A DNA stretch of 64,000 nucleotides from Eubacterium sp. GTDB taxonomy: Bacteria; Bacillota; Clostridia; Oscillospirales; Acutalibacteraceae. Position 1 is the first letter of the stretch, and each line of letters opens with the position of its first letter. Below, in pieces: positions 11,101-18,783 of this stretch. The DNA lies in assembly GCA_017450645.1 (NCBI GenBank), contig JAFSTE010000016.1, positions 44,048 to 108,047 of the forward strand, read 5' to 3'. A model generated the notes under the pieces. That model ran no database searches, was not told the origin of the DNA, and worked only from the letters and a program-made list of their open reading frames with translations. Made by a program: the position numbers and the translations under genes.

Positions 11101-11717
11101 AACAGCTGACAGTAAACAGGTGTATTAACCTTGTCAAGATATTCTCTCAGCGAGTCAACGAGCTGACCCTTGTAGGATTCCGCATAATCCGCAAGGGCAG
11201 AGCTTGAGCCTAAAGCGGCCACCATAATCTCAACAATAGCGTCCGAGTCGAGCGAGTCAAGGTTTACATAGTCGTTAAAGAACGCCTTTTCAAATACCGT
11301 ACCCATCGTGCTGCCTATAATCGGGATAGGCTTAACCTCGTTATCAATCCACGACTGAATAACGGCACCCTTTGACGAGTCAAACGCCTTTACCTTACCC
11401 GTCTGGTCCGTATCAACGAGTACCGGGTTTTCGCTGTACCACTTGATGTACGAGTTGTCGGGAGCCTGACAGTCAATGAGCTGATAGGTGTACTGTACCG
11501 TCTTACCCTCGGGTATGTACTCGATATGCTCGGTCTGGCTCTCCTCGTCATCGTAGGTCGGCACCATTGTGTTAGAATCCTTGTAAAAGATTTCTAGTTC
11601 ATAAGCTTCAATTACGCCGTCGCCTGCAAGCGCGGTAAACGCAGGAAGCATACCGCTCACAGCGAGCAGTATCGACAGCACAATGCTTATCCATTTTTTA
11701 CCGATTAGTCTTTTCAT
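5184..11717 (-). CDS. Giant secreted modular protein: Big_2 Ig-like domains and FIVAR helical segments
   Basis: I place the start at the ATG at 11717 (MKRLIGKK), because GGAGGA lies just before it; the upstream ATG at 11738 has no RBS. A signal peptide is followed by several bacterial Ig-like (Big_2) domains, each with the W.SS....ASVD..G.V.....G hallmark. After about residue 840 the protein becomes regular: five modules of about 265 residues, each with one or two Big_2-like domains and a helical FIVAR-like segment. FIVAR-like stretches begin near residues 840, 1100, 1370, 1640 and 1905. There is no LPXTG motif, transmembrane tail or catalytic motif. Inference: an extended adhesin or sugar-binding stalk, first gene of an operon with the LRR protein. 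Confidence 0.85.
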   Translation of the reverse strand: MKRLIGKKWISIVLSILLAVSGMLPAFTALAGDGVIEAYELEIFYKDSNTMVPTYDDEESQTEHIEYIPEGKTVQYTYQLIDCQAPDNSYIKWYSENPVLVDTDQTGKVKAFDSSKGAVIQSWIDNEVKPIPIIGSTMGTVFEKAFFNDYVNLDSLDSDAIVEIMVAALGSSSALADYAESYKGQLVDSLREYLDKVNTPVYCQLFSSDGKLLAEDHIDITVTRCEEWYANFLPNGTHITNKSTINTTQAKGNTVQLHAITTPQRLQFGVVYSVKSSSIFSQGKVVATVNDSGLVTFKNTGKATILVSPDSEEVIEAILKMVNYVYALDNTGTLDTSEIAGVLIDYMGVDMNRTVLTGLLDAAFAIKDIAGDAADPVQLTATAVEIIANIVLQMAYNDSITFEVVQGQPITNFKIDGVATVREGSEIQLSIIDVEPEAGDKSDITWSSSHPEIASVDPQTGVIKGLDSGGALGQLSSQTAEITATSAANNVSKTVTVTVTGKTGRYISHIDIVGDDIVEIDGQEDYSYSIYPSRVANAENLYIKWGMKTGENENGEPIYSWADEGTPVTDGIGKIYSNGHYETVGGGYCTIACMAYTGYELANGSFYEISNYIATKEVRTGIPVENIRINVTGGTSNGDINRNNTITINGVDYQYVTIKKNVMEAYAGNGANLSATVYPSDATDQHLNWVVDNGYYNTETSDDTHSISVKQKAGHEVADTFNIYAVSNDGKIKSNVITVCVTRNYVTSNTIDQQTIILDKGETKGVTHTVGLEGSWTTTAYACYKCNWYSGDEAIFTVKTDTNDNRDGIVTAHDVGEATLYCVSADGGITGTARVIVRPDKTYLKKVIELCEDTVILRTSENKDLYKKYMKQLDLAYTVYYDEEMASQATVDTAAQNLLSAFFKLGGFVGVNEVDIVGTNGADIGNKHVTVDVGTTTNYTKYSYDFDYKINPKAAMYSSINWTSSTSAISVDSNGVCTPTSNSACSAIITCIVEDYSGRTIVDKAYISFARTRATGLSLDTNQIYGGKVGESQKLVATVSPTGISSASCNSVLWETSDDEIATVDGDGTVHFLRGGDCVITCTSVDGGFTAECAVNVVTNYDALQNLITQYNDLNLKESSYYPDTWDTYTAAKSQAEAMVSKHEGYSQNQVDAMYATLEAAYNGLKKYVDLQGVELYLDGSATSDFYQYDLSLLSEGLSYKNAELDLNVRLYPNNASYATVDWVSSTSDISVDSEGKAKPTANKSCYGRITCTVTDHFGRSFSDYVWVSFAYSPVTGMQLSENNIYGSKGTTYQLNCTVQPDGTSLLHINKASIQDYYWESDDESIATVDENGLVSFVGAGSTIIRVVSYDGGKSAECVASTEGDRSQLRAALEQYADVDYMDYEYEYGQAFKKAYNEAEEAMTDMTLDQDEIDSFATALEQAGAALALHPFVDLDSFNITFQAWKDPPIVKPSMVTSGTVSGDSLSVNISSGYADANYNNYIILNAAAVPANTSYKTLSWSVSGATKMDSSISGTQITLTPTEKTSAGKITVTITATDLYGRTVKRSVNVVMADKTVSGLTLSSSSITKYATDNDYTVNANVASASGTPDVTEIIWTSSDENVVTVNNGVLHFVDTGMATVTAQTFDGGKKATVQVEVLTNFQILADKVEQYRAIVNAADAELHYTEESLGVLSAACDESDAVVREGKASQTEVNAYLAELNAAYEGLVEYILPTSVTLTVKDGQNGVTTPNPGYVRKTATTLTGASIEFDLNIQPSNALIESIEWISSNSAVLANDGMVSNTVSGAKASKITVRVTAFDGSTYTTSVNVSFTRYPVNGISFDEELVYGAPNTSVALQPKLNVGDAIVSSSYVSTCSYKSSNESIATVNNNGVVTFVGNGECTITATSDDGGHTATIRAYTTCDTTALAAAVIIAEQINYKDYAYTQGMAFKAKREAAQAVLDNAFATQAEVDAACFDLNEAMTALEEHEFIAPDPTITVGDKEIASGGTYETIDGKTTIAYTMNEGAMIKSSSLSFENVKGATVKTSGNTTTVTKTATTATMTVKFTAVTDYDDEVVKTYNITLVNQIINITDFTITVDGTAVPSGEITKSGYGTGYSNFEGLQLGYTPTPANADAPKSVEWSLTSNYMKISDSGLVTLTTRGKLRPSSTATATCTITNNDNTTVTKSITITIAT

Positions 11718-11994
11718 TTTTTCCTCCGAATCTGCCATATAGGGTTTGCTCTTTAAAAATAAAGATTAAATAATTAAAAATTATTAGTAAAGATACTTTT
11801 ACAATTTTATTATATACCTTTAAATGTCGGCGGTCAAGAAGCGAAAAAGCCGAATTATTGTAAATTGTTACAAAATTTTGAACAAATCCTTGTTTACCAT
11901 TTACAAATTTTGGACATTTTTGCGTGTCTGTAAGGGCTTATTAGACTGAACCTACGGTGGATGTTTATTTTTAGTTTATATTTCATTCATTCTA

Positions 11995-12024
11995 TTGATT
12001 TTAGACCCGTGTTTGCAGTATTAT
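11995..12024 (+). promoter_or_regulatory. Candidate promoter of the XRE/DUF2339 operon
   Basis: TTGATT (11995-12000), an 18-base spacer and TATTAT (12019-12024) lie 29 bases before the chosen start codon. The rest of 11740-12052 is AT-rich with no gene that I can see. Confidence 0.5.
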
Positions 12025-12052
12025 TTAGGTGATAAATCACGAGGTGATGCTA

Positions 12053-13150
12053 ATGGATAATTATGAATTTGCAAAACGCATCTACGAATTGCGAAGCGAA
12101 AAAGGCATATCTCAAAAGGAGCTCGGGGATATGCTGTCGGTTTCTAACAAAGCTGTCAGCAAGTGGGAAAACGGCGAATCAATGCCCAAAACCACAACGC
12201 TTATCAAGCTTGCAGAGATTTTTGACCTTGATATAAACGAGCTTATGGGAGCGCCCGCCAAAAACGAGGATGCTGTCACCGATGAGCTGAAAATTAACGA
12301 GGCGGAGCTTACGCAGCTCAAGGCAGAAAACGCTGCCCTGCGCTCGCGCATAGTTAAAACGGATAAAAAGAAAAAATTTAATACCATTATTGCAATACTG
12401 TTATGTGCTCTGGCAGTTTGCGGGGCAGGATTTTTTGCCTTTTTTGCAGACAGCGCACCGCAGGCGGACAACAAGAGCGTTGCAGACGCTGGTAAGGACG
12501 GCACAAAAATTGTGTTTAGCGGCAAAACCTTTATTCCCGCCACCAAAATGGATAAAGAGCTGTATGGCAATTACGGCTTTGATGACACTAAGTATGCAAA
12601 CTATTTTGACAAAAGCGGCAAGCAAACCAAGGTGTTGGTAAAATGCTCGTCTTATTCGCGCTTTGTTGGGCTTAGCGTCGGCAAAAAAACATATTTGTAT
12701 TCGCAAAAAGACAGCCGCACAGACATTACCATCGCTAATATAAGCGACCTTCACCTTGAATACGGCAAATCCGTTGCGCACGCAAAGGGCGCAGATTATC
12801 GCCCCGATTACGAAAGAGGAATACGGCTGTTCAATATAACCGACCGCTATTATTCGGACTACGACAGCGAAAGTATGAAGCTTATAACGGCGTTCTGCGA
12901 CTTTTACAGCAGCAAAAAGCCTGTTGATGAAAAAGACAGAATTACCGAATTTTACCTCGGTAACGACGCTATCAAGGTTAGCGTTAAGTTTAAAGACGCC
13001 GGCAAAAACCGTGTTTTTGAAGAGGAGCTTGAGCTTGGCGAATTTTTCTTTGACAAAGAGATGAATATGTATTTTTACGACTACACGACCGCGAAATCAT
13101 ACAAGGTCGGAGAGGAGTTGAAAAAGCTTGTCTATATCGAAAACCAGTAA
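12053..13150 (+). CDS. Membrane-anchored XRE-family regulator
   Basis: GAGGTG at 12041-12046 supports the ATG at 12053 (MDNYEFAKRI). Residues 1-65 form a classic XRE helix-turn-helix (KGISQKELGDMLSVSNKAVS...KWENG). A short coiled segment and one membrane helix (about 112-132) come next, then an extracytoplasmic domain of about 225 residues that I do not recognise. The layout resembles one-component membrane-bound regulators in which an outside domain controls a cytoplasmic DNA-binding head. The gene overlaps the DUF2339 gene by 23 bases, so the two are probably expressed together. Confidence 0.8.
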   Translation: MDNYEFAKRIYELRSEKGISQKELGDMLSVSNKAVSKWENGESMPKTTTLIKLAEIFDLDINELMGAPAKNEDAVTDELKINEAELTQLKAENAALRSRIVKTDKKKKFNTIIAILLCALAVCGAGFFAFFADSAPQADNKSVADAGKDGTKIVFSGKTFIPATKMDKELYGNYGFDDTKYANYFDKSGKQTKVLVKCSSYSRFVGLSVGKKTYLYSQKDSRTDITIANISDLHLEYGKSVAHAKGADYRPDYERGIRLFNITDRYYSDYDSESMKLITAFCDFYSSKKPVDEKDRITEFYLGNDAIKVSVKFKDAGKNRVFEEELELGEFFFDKEMNMYFYDYTTAKSYKVGEELKKLVYIENQ

Positions 13151-15695
13151 TATCGACGCTTTGATAGCGCAGCAGGAGGAAATCCTGAAAAGCATAAAGC
13201 AGGAGGCAAAGGCACTTGACAAGGAAAGCCTTGCCGCCGAAAACGAGAAGCTCAGCGCTGCGCTTGAAAGCGAAATTGAAAAAAATAAAGCTCTTGCAGA
13301 CAGCGAGGCAAGCCTCAAAAAAGAGCTTGATTACACCAAAAGCGCGCTGTTTAACAAAATGGCGGACGAAAAGCTTGCAGCTTTCTCTCGCGTGCAAAAG
13401 CGCATTGACGCTGCGTATTACAACGCAAACGACGCTACCGCAAACAAGCTTTACACCTATGAGCTGAACTGCATCAGCAGCATCAACGCAACACAAAAGG
13501 CTATCGAAAATTACGGTGCTGATGAATACAAGGATATATCGAAAAAGCTGTATGAGCTAAGGCGCGAGCTTGACGAAAAGCACCGCAAAATCGAGGAATA
13601 TCGCCGCACGCAGATTAATGCGGCACAGCAGCACAACAACCAAATAGGCGCAGTGCTGCGCGACGAGCCGCTTACCGAAATCGAAAAACGTTCTGCCGAC
13701 GGCAGCAAAAGCCTTGAATCCTTCGTCGGTCTTAACCTGCTGTCAAAGCTCGGCATACTGCTGCTGCTTGTGGGCATTGTAATGCTTGGCAGATTTGCCT
13801 ACACGCATATGAGCGACGTGCTTAAAGGCGTACTGATTTACCTGCTCGGCGGCGTGCTAATCGGCGCGGGCGAGCTGTTCCATAAAAAGGAAAAAACCGT
13901 GTTTTCAAACGCTCTGATAAGCGGCGGCGTGTCCGTTTTGTACGCGGCTACAGCCACCTGCTACTTTGCGTTTAACCTGTTTGACGCGCGCATAACCTTT
14001 ATTGCGTGCATAATTGTAACCGCCTTTTCCATATTCATATCAAATCAGATAAAAAGCTGGATTGTGTGCGCGTTTGCAACAGTGGGCGGATACCTTCCGC
14101 TTGTTGCAGCGTTTATGATAAGCTACGGCAAGGCGGCGTCGGACATCACGTTCCTGCCCGCAGCGTCAGTGTATTTCATTTTGCTTAGCGTAGTTGTTTT
14201 AATCCTTACGCGCAACAAAAAGTGGTATGCCTCACAGTACATCGGCTACGCGTTTCAGATTGCGGCAGTGGGCGGCGTTGCGCGCTGCGCATGGGCTGTA
14301 AAAGACCTACCGGGCTACGGCTACGCGCTTCCGCTTGCGGCGGGCTTTGCAGCGGCTTCATACATTGTTTATCTGATGATGCCCGCTTCAAAAATCATCA
14401 AAAAAACAGAGCTTGACGTGTTTGACACTGTGCTGCTCGGCATAAACACCTTAAGCGGCGCAACCTCCTGTGCGGTAACGCTTTTTAACTGCTTTGCAGA
14501 TGCGCAAAACGGCAACAGAGCAGTAGGTTTTTGCTTTGTGCTTTTTGCGGTTATTTACGCACTGCTCAGCACCGCTGCCACCAGGCGCGAAGGCAAGGGT
14601 GCGTCCCCCGCAAGTGCAATACTTTACACAAGCGTGCTAATCTTTTCAATGCTTGTTGTGCCTTTCCTTTTTGGCTGGAAGTATGCGGGCGCTGCCTGGG
14701 TTATCGAGGGCGCGGCGCTTGCAATAATCAGCATAAAAAAGCGCCTTATCATACCCGAAATCGCAGGGCTTGTGTGTATGGTTCTGTCGCTGTTTCCGTT
14801 CTATTTCTCAGGTGCGGAATACTATAACGGCAGCCCCTATTCGGCGCTTGCAATTATTACATATTGTATAATGATTGTGTGCTTCTGGGCATACACGGTA
14901 ACAGGTCTTTCAAGCGCAAGGGAGCGCCTTGAATACTATGCGGTGTTTGAAATCATTTCCTCTGCCGCAACCTTTGCGTACCTTGTTTATTTGTGGAAAG
15001 CATTTTGCGCTTCACCGCGAATCATCTATTTTTCAGACTTCACGGACACCTGTGTTTATGCGGTTTTCATCCTGATTATCGCACTTGCGCTAAGGGACGG
15101 AATACTCAAAAACAAAATCTCAATCGTGCTGTCTGACATTGTGGGAATTTGCCTGCCGCTTTACACCGTTGTTGCGATTGATATTGTGTATAAATACAGC
15201 GACATCACCAATTATCTCGGCGAAAATGTAAAGATAAAATGGTTTGCGATAATCAATTTGATTTTACTATTTGTAATCAACATTTCGGTTGCGCTGTTCT
15301 TTTCAAACACGCTGTCCCGCGTGATAAAAGAGACCGAAGCGCCCGTGTGGATTTACACCGCGGCAATCTCCGTGCTGGCGCTTGCGGCAATTACGGGCAT
15401 ACTTATGGCGCAGTTCGGCGTGAAGTTTAGCAGCGTTATTATCAGCGGCATTTACATTCTGGTTGCGTGCCTGCTTATCTTTATCGGATTTAAAAAGAGG
15501 TTTTCGGTTGTACGCTCGGGCGGACTGGTGCTCATCCTCGCGGCATTTGCAAAGCTGTGCTTTGCAGACACAAGAGGGCTTGACTCTGCGTGGAAAATCG
15601 CGTCCTACTTCGCCTTTGGCGGCATACTGATACTGATTTCATTTTTCTATCAGCGCTTCACAAAACAGCTTGAAGCAAAATCAAACGGGCAGTAA
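13128..15695 (+). CDS. DUF2339 polytopic membrane protein
   Basis: The 855-residue product starts at a TTG codon (13128), with GGAGAGGAG ten bases upstream, inside the end of the XRE gene. Residues 1-170 are a charged coiled coil. After about residue 195 (GLNLLSKLGILLLLVGIVML) the rest is some 20 or more hydrophobic helices, the layout of DUF2339 (predicted membrane protein) family members. The family's function is not known to me; an envelope-related role is inferred from the membrane regulator partner. A strong terminator follows. Confidence 0.8.
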   Translation: MSISKTSNIDALIAQQEEILKSIKQEAKALDKESLAAENEKLSAALESEIEKNKALADSEASLKKELDYTKSALFNKMADEKLAAFSRVQKRIDAAYYNANDATANKLYTYELNCISSINATQKAIENYGADEYKDISKKLYELRRELDEKHRKIEEYRRTQINAAQQHNNQIGAVLRDEPLTEIEKRSADGSKSLESFVGLNLLSKLGILLLLVGIVMLGRFAYTHMSDVLKGVLIYLLGGVLIGAGELFHKKEKTVFSNALISGGVSVLYAATATCYFAFNLFDARITFIACIIVTAFSIFISNQIKSWIVCAFATVGGYLPLVAAFMISYGKAASDITFLPAASVYFILLSVVVLILTRNKKWYASQYIGYAFQIAAVGGVARCAWAVKDLPGYGYALPLAAGFAAASYIVYLMMPASKIIKKTELDVFDTVLLGINTLSGATSCAVTLFNCFADAQNGNRAVGFCFVLFAVIYALLSTAATRREGKGASPASAILYTSVLIFSMLVVPFLFGWKYAGAAWVIEGAALAIISIKKRLIIPEIAGLVCMVLSLFPFYFSGAEYYNGSPYSALAIITYCIMIVCFWAYTVTGLSSARERLEYYAVFEIISSAATFAYLVYLWKAFCASPRIIYFSDFTDTCVYAVFILIIALALRDGILKNKISIVLSDIVGICLPLYTVVAIDIVYKYSDITNYLGENVKIKWFAIINLILLFVINISVALFFSNTLSRVIKETEAPVWIYTAAISVLALAAITGILMAQFGVKFSSVIISGIYILVACLLIFIGFKKRFSVVRSGGLVLILAAFAKLCFADTRGLDSAWKIASYFAFGGILILISFFYQRFTKQLEAKSNGQ

Positions 15696-15714
15696 GCTGC
15701 CCCAACATCGCAAC

Positions 15715-15752
15715 AAACCGCTTCACTTTTGGGTGAGGCGGTTTGCTTTTTT
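15715..15752 (+). terminator. Intrinsic terminator after the DUF2339 gene
   Basis: A 12-bp stem (15715-15726 with 15732-15743) is followed by GCTTTTTT. Confidence 0.9.
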
Positions 15753-15792
15753 GACACAAATGTTAACAATGTATAAATAATTCGTTATTTGG

Positions 15793-15821
15793 TTGATTTT
15801 ACTGCTCATTTGTTCTATTAT
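15793..15821 (+). promoter_or_regulatory. Candidate promoter
   Basis: TTGATT (15793-15798), a 17-base spacer and TATTAT (15816-15821) lie just ahead of the small membrane protein gene. Confidence 0.6.
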
Positions 15822-15841
15822 GTAAAATGAGGGGGAGTTTT

Positions 15842-16321
15842 ATGGATTACGATGCTAAGACTATATTCCAGACAGCATTAAAGATGACATTTATCATCTT
15901 AATTTCAAATCTTGTAACTTATGTAATTTCGCTTTCCGCGGTGCACAGCTCACTTAAAGAATGGATGATTGTGTTTATCTGCGGAATAATGTACTGCGTC
16001 CTGCTGTACGCGCTTGAAAGACTGTTTAAGGTGTATGTGGGACGGCTGTTTATCATTATCGCGATTGTTCTGGCGGCATTTTTGTTCGCTTCGTCATTTC
16101 TTACGATACTCTTTGAGGTTGAGGAGTCGGTATTCGTTGACTGGTACACGCGATTCTTCTACTTCCCGCATATCTGCAGCAGATTAATGCTCAAGCTGCT
16201 TGATTTAAAGCATAATATTCCCGGCGCTGTAATCTTTTCGCTTGCAAGCGCAACCGCGCCGTTTTTGGTTATGGCGATAAGCAGCGTCCGCCACGGCTAC
16301 CGTGACTACGAAGAAGATTAA
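15842..16321 (+). CDS. Small four-helix membrane protein of unknown function
   Basis: The start at 15842 (MDYDAKTIF) has GGGGGAG six bases upstream; the in-frame ATG at 15827 does not. The 159-residue product has about four membrane helices and an acidic tail (DYEED). I do not recognise a family. It is a single-gene unit between two terminators, convergent with the BspA-like gene. Confidence 0.7.
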   Translation: MDYDAKTIFQTALKMTFIILISNLVTYVISLSAVHSSLKEWMIVFICGIMYCVLLYALERLFKVYVGRLFIIIAIVLAAFLFASSFLTILFEVEESVFVDWYTRFFYFPHICSRLMLKLLDLKHNIPGAVIFSLASATAPFLVMAISSVRHGYRDYEED

Positions 16322-16376
16322 ACACTTTTAACTTTGACCTAATCACTTTGGCCTTAATTCTTTGGCCTTTAAATAA

Positions 16377-16404
16377 CAAAACGCTCCCGATTGGGAGCGT
16401 TTTG
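16377..16404. terminator. Bidirectional terminator
   Basis: An 8-10 bp stem around ACGCTCCC/GGGAGCGT (16381-16400) has a GATT loop, A residues on the left and T residues on the right. It sits between two convergent genes and abuts the BspA-like stop codon. Confidence 0.8.
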
Positions 16405-18669
16405 TTATTTTACTTTAACCGTAACCGTAACGGTTTTTGTTTTGGACAAATAGGTTTTTGTGCCCGCTGCCTTAACTTTTATTTTAAGCTTGTAGGTTCC
16501 TTTTTTAAGACCCTTTTTAACGGTAATCTTGCCTGCCTTGCTAACCTTAAAATACTTTTTAAAGCTCTTTTTGCCCTTCTTTGCAGAGGTAAGCGAGTAC
16601 GTTACCTTGCCCTTTGCGTTTTTAACGGTAATAGCGTTTTTGCGCTTTATGGTCTGCGACTTCTTTTTAAGCTTTTTATACTTAACGGTTTTTGTTTTAC
16701 CCTTTGCAGTAAGGGTGTTTTTCTTTTTATTAAACGTCTTTGTGTATTTTCTGCCGCAGCCGTCGCAGGTGTATGTTTTTGTATAGGTTTTGGTTGTTGT
16801 TTTGGTTATCTTACTCGTGTAGTGCCTGTGCAGCTTTTTCCACTTGCGGTTTGTGTTGTGGATTATTATTGGTACAACCTCGTTGTTGCAGCAGGCGGTT
16901 ATTGTAAAGTTGTCGCTTGCTCCGCTAAACGCCATATCACCAAGCGAGGTAACGCCGTCGGGGATGTAAATGCTCTTTAAGCTCGTGCAGTTGTAAAACG
17001 CATAATCACCTATAGTTGTAACGCCTTCGGGAATGGTTACACTTTCAAGATTTGTGCATCCCATAAACATCCCCATATCAACGGTGGTAAAATGGCTTGG
17101 AATGGTAAAGCTCTTAAGGCTTGTGCATCCGTCGAAAGCGCCTATGCCAAAGCTTGATAAGCCCTTGCAGCCCGTTACACTTTCAAGGCTGGTGCATCCG
17201 CTAAAGGCAAATGAAATCATTGTTGTTACGTTGCTTGGTATATGTATTGTTTTTAAGCTTGTGCATTTATTAAACACATTCGGACCAATCGTTGTAACGC
17301 CGCTGCCGATTTCAAAGTTTGTTATACCCGAGCACTTGCTGAATGCGTGAGAATCAATACTTGTTACGTTATCGGGAATTACAACGCTTGTAAGGAGCTC
17401 GCATTTTTCAAATGCAAACTGACCTATGCTTAGAACGCCGCTGCCTATTGTTAAGCTTGTTGCGCCTGAACAAGCATCAAAGCAACCAAGCGGAATGCTT
17501 TGAACACTGTCGGGGATAACAATGTCTGTCCATCCCTCGCAGCCAAAGAAGGCATAATCGCCCAACGTGGTTACGGTGTTCGGCAGCTCAATGCTTTCAA
17601 GCTTTGCACAGCCATAAAATGCAAGGTCGCTGATAGCGGTTACACCGTCGGGTACGGTGTAGCTTGTGTCCGTTTTGCCCACAGCGTATTTAACCAATAC
17701 AGTTTTATCTTTGCTGTAAAGCACGTTGTCATCTGCGGTAAAGCTTTCGTTATTCTCGCTTACGGTTATCTCTCTTAAATACTCACAGCGCTGAAATGCG
17801 TCTTCGCCGATTTTTGCAACGCCGCTGCCGATTGATAACGTACGCATCAGGCATTTACGCAGTGAATATGCGCCAATGCTTGTTACGCCATCCTCAATAT
17901 ATGTGTGAAGCACTTTGTCATAATGAAATGTCGAAATCGGGCTGCCGTTGTCTGCGGTGTCGTAATCATACATATCGCCGATACCGCTGATATACAAATT
18001 GTTGTTGCCTACAACATAGGCAACGTTTTCGCCGCAAAAGCCTGATTCTGACCGCGGGTGGATTGTTGCCTTTTTATTTGGGTCGGTTGAGGTAAAAATG
18101 TCGTTGCCCGTTGCGTGAATGCTAACGCTGTCCCAGCTGCTTTCTGTGCCGGTAAAATATACATCTTTAAGTTTGTTACAGCTTGCAAATGCGGAATTGC
18201 CTATGCTTGCCAAGCCTGCTTGCAGGGTAATACGCTCTAAGTTGCCGCAGTGATAAAAGGTGGAGTCAAAAATATCCACAATGTTATTGGGAATTACAAC
18301 GCTTTTAAGCGCATAGCAGTTAGAAAACGCAGCCTCGCCAATGCTCTCAACACTTTCGGGGATTGAAACAACAGCAATTTTTGCACAAAGGTGAAACGCG
18401 TGTGCGCCGATACCCTTAACGCCGCTTTCAATCTTAACCGACTTAATATTCAGATTTTGATAAAACGGGGATTTGTTTGATGAGGCGTCATAGTCGTTCA
18501 TAGCGCCTGTACCGCTGATAACAAGCTCACCTGTTGACTCGTCAAACGTGTAGCTTACGTTAACGCCGCAGGTACCGCTTGCGTCCAATGCGCTTGCCGA
18601 AAACGGCAGTGCGCAAAGCGCCGTGACCACCATAACTAATGATAAAATAAGCGACAGTGATTTTTTCAT
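16405..18669 (-). CDS. BspA-like leucine-rich-repeat surface protein with lysine-rich tail
   Basis: The 754-residue product has a signal peptide (1-27) and two blocks of LRR_5 (BspA/Treponema pallidum type) repeats of about 23 residues with the pattern IG..AF..C..L..V.IP..V..I; I count about 15 repeats in all. A CxxC-type cysteine pair (CDGCGRKYTKTF) leads into a C-terminal 100-residue beta domain extremely rich in Lys and Thr. The charge suggests electrostatic binding to teichoic acid or another wall polymer, which is inference. BspA-type repeats in other bacteria bind host or matrix proteins. RBS AAGGAG precedes the ATG. Confidence 0.85.
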   Translation of the reverse strand: MKKSLSLILSLVMVVTALCALPFSASALDASGTCGVNVSYTFDESTGELVISGTGAMNDYDASSNKSPFYQNLNIKSVKIESGVKGIGAHAFHLCAKIAVVSIPESVESIGEAAFSNCYALKSVVIPNNIVDIFDSTFYHCGNLERITLQAGLASIGNSAFASCNKLKDVYFTGTESSWDSVSIHATGNDIFTSTDPNKKATIHPRSESGFCGENVAYVVGNNNLYISGIGDMYDYDTADNGSPISTFHYDKVLHTYIEDGVTSIGAYSLRKCLMRTLSIGSGVAKIGEDAFQRCEYLREITVSENNESFTADDNVLYSKDKTVLVKYAVGKTDTSYTVPDGVTAISDLAFYGCAKLESIELPNTVTTLGDYAFFGCEGWTDIVIPDSVQSIPLGCFDACSGATSLTIGSGVLSIGQFAFEKCELLTSVVIPDNVTSIDSHAFSKCSGITNFEIGSGVTTIGPNVFNKCTSLKTIHIPSNVTTMISFAFSGCTSLESVTGCKGLSSFGIGAFDGCTSLKSFTIPSHFTTVDMGMFMGCTNLESVTIPEGVTTIGDYAFYNCTSLKSIYIPDGVTSLGDMAFSGASDNFTITACCNNEVVPIIIHNTNRKWKKLHRHYTSKITKTTTKTYTKTYTCDGCGRKYTKTFNKKKNTLTAKGKTKTVKYKKLKKKSQTIKRKNAITVKNAKGKVTYSLTSAKKGKKSFKKYFKVSKAGKITVKKGLKKGTYKLKIKVKAAGTKTYLSKTKTVTVTVKVK

Positions 18670-18718
18670 AAATTGCTCCTTTTTAATTAATGATGTTTAT
18701 AGTCGTATTTACAATACA

Positions 18719-18747
18719 ATAGTATCATTTTGTATATAATTAGTCAA
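18719..18747 (-). promoter_or_regulatory. Promoter of the BspA-like gene
   Basis: On the minus strand TTGACT (18742-18747), 17 bases, then TACTAT (18719-18724). The -35 box touches the T run of the terminator of the upstream PAS gene. Confidence 0.65.
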
Positions 18748-18782
18748 GAAAAACAGAGCTGCCTCGTTTAAGACAGCCCTGT
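18747..18782 (-). terminator. Intrinsic terminator of the PAS gene
   Basis: The imperfect stem ACAGGGCTGTC / AGGCAGCTCTGT within 18753-18782 is followed on the minus strand by a T-rich run. Confidence 0.7.
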
Positions 18783-18783
18783 A

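Noticed and set aside
9573-11207. A 544-codon open frame on the plus strand opposite the giant Big_2 gene, and similar frames at 6540-7613 and 8505-9539
   Set aside because: They are antisense shadows: no RBS, no recognisable domain, and the opposite strand has a continuous well-supported protein.
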